Origin: an uncultured Collinsella sp.
GTDB lineage: Bacteria; Actinomycetota; Coriobacteriia; Coriobacteriales; Coriobacteriaceae
Length of the DNA stretch: 12,884 bases
Direction of reading: 5' to 3'
NCBI GenBank assembly: GCA_958452935.1
Contig: CAUDVX010000047.1
Location: forward strand, 1 to 12,884
This document shows positions 12,725 through 12,884 of this stretch, piece by piece. How positions within the stretch are numbered: the first letter of the stretch is position 1; each line of letters begins with the position of its first letter. The position numbers and the translations under genes are program-made. The notes beneath the pieces were generated by a model. It was not told the origin of the DNA and searched no databases. It saw only the letters and a program-made list of their open reading frames with translations.

Positions 12725-12884
12725 CTAGTCCACCGTTACCAGGCTAAAGAGTTCAACGTCCTCGTTAGAAGGCGTGAGCTTCTTGCGCGGGTTGAGAAAC
12801 GCAAGCTCAAGGATACAACCGTAACCTACAAGCTTTGCGCCCATATCTCGCACCAGTTTACCTGTTGCCTCGACGGTTCCGCCC
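12725..12884 (-). CDS. apt: Adenine phosphoribosyltransferase, C-terminal part only
   Basis: The last 52 residues of a type I phosphoribosyltransferase run off the right edge of the window. The visible part starts GGTVEATGKLVRDMGAKLVG, where GGT is the end of the PRPP-binding loop (normally D-D-x-x-A-T-G-G-T), and continues YGCILELAFLNPRKKL and the ending VELFSLVTVD, which follow Apt closely (ELxFLxGRxKL, then SLxxYD). Apt salvages adenine to AMP using PRPP. Xanthine phosphoribosyltransferase is a less likely alternative. The first base of the fragment belongs to a codon cut by the edge. The 32-bp gap to the NlpC gene contains that gene's ribosome-binding site and no terminator. Confidence 0.85.
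   Translation of the reverse strand, partial: GGTVEATGKLVRDMGAKLVGYGCILELAFLNPRKKLTPSNEDVELFSLVTVD

Overview
The window looks like a chromosomal stretch from a Coriobacteriia actinobacterium, most likely Collinsella or a close relative. This rests on gene content and order, moderate GC with G/C-rich third positions, and the protein style, not on a database search. The order spoVS-miaB-miaA-hflX / lexA / LysM protein / nrdR resembles the actinobacterial lexA neighbourhood (in Mycobacterium: miaB, miaA, hflX, lexA, Rv2719c, nrdR). The spoVS-near-miaB pairing recalls Bacillus. All genes look intact, and no transposase, integrase, rRNA, tRNA or CRISPR array was seen.

Layout. (1) 1-3977, plus strand: spoVS (its first base lies outside the window), then miaB, miaA and hflX joined by TAATG stop/start overlaps; this is a tRNA-A37 modification and ribosome-rescue operon. 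(2) 3962-5310, minus strand: lexA followed by a membrane acyltransferase, again through a TAATG overlap; the acyltransferase overlaps the end of hflX tail to tail. (3) 5311-5470: divergent SOS control region with three LexA-type boxes exactly 28 bp apart and a plus-strand promoter whose spacer holds the middle box. (4) 5471-6866, plus strand: a YneA-like LysM protein, nrdR and dut, linking SOS, division control and dNTP metabolism. (5) 6867-7328: a gene-free gap between convergent genes, filled with three large hairpins. (6) 7329-8630, minus: a glycolipid glycosyltransferase; divergent from it is trxB (8749-9687). (7) 9842-10453, plus: a DUF1836 regulator, convergent with degV (10527-11393, minus) across a bidirectional terminator. 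(8) 11571-12884, minus: an NlpC/P60 peptidoglycan hydrolase downstream of the 3' part of apt.

The most unusual signal is a pair of long hairpin elements (6902-7005 and, inverted, 7203-7315). Each has a perfect 28-bp outer stem, a short inner stem and nearly identical apical sequence. The stems differ in sequence between the copies but every substitution is compensated on the other arm. Each sits just 3' of a gene in the same orientation relative to that gene. This looks like a dispersed, structure-conserved element family.

Other non-coding signals are the phased SOS boxes, a hairpin that would bury the nrdR start codon, and a 21-bp dyad shared by the DUF1836 and degV upstream regions that suggests co-regulation.
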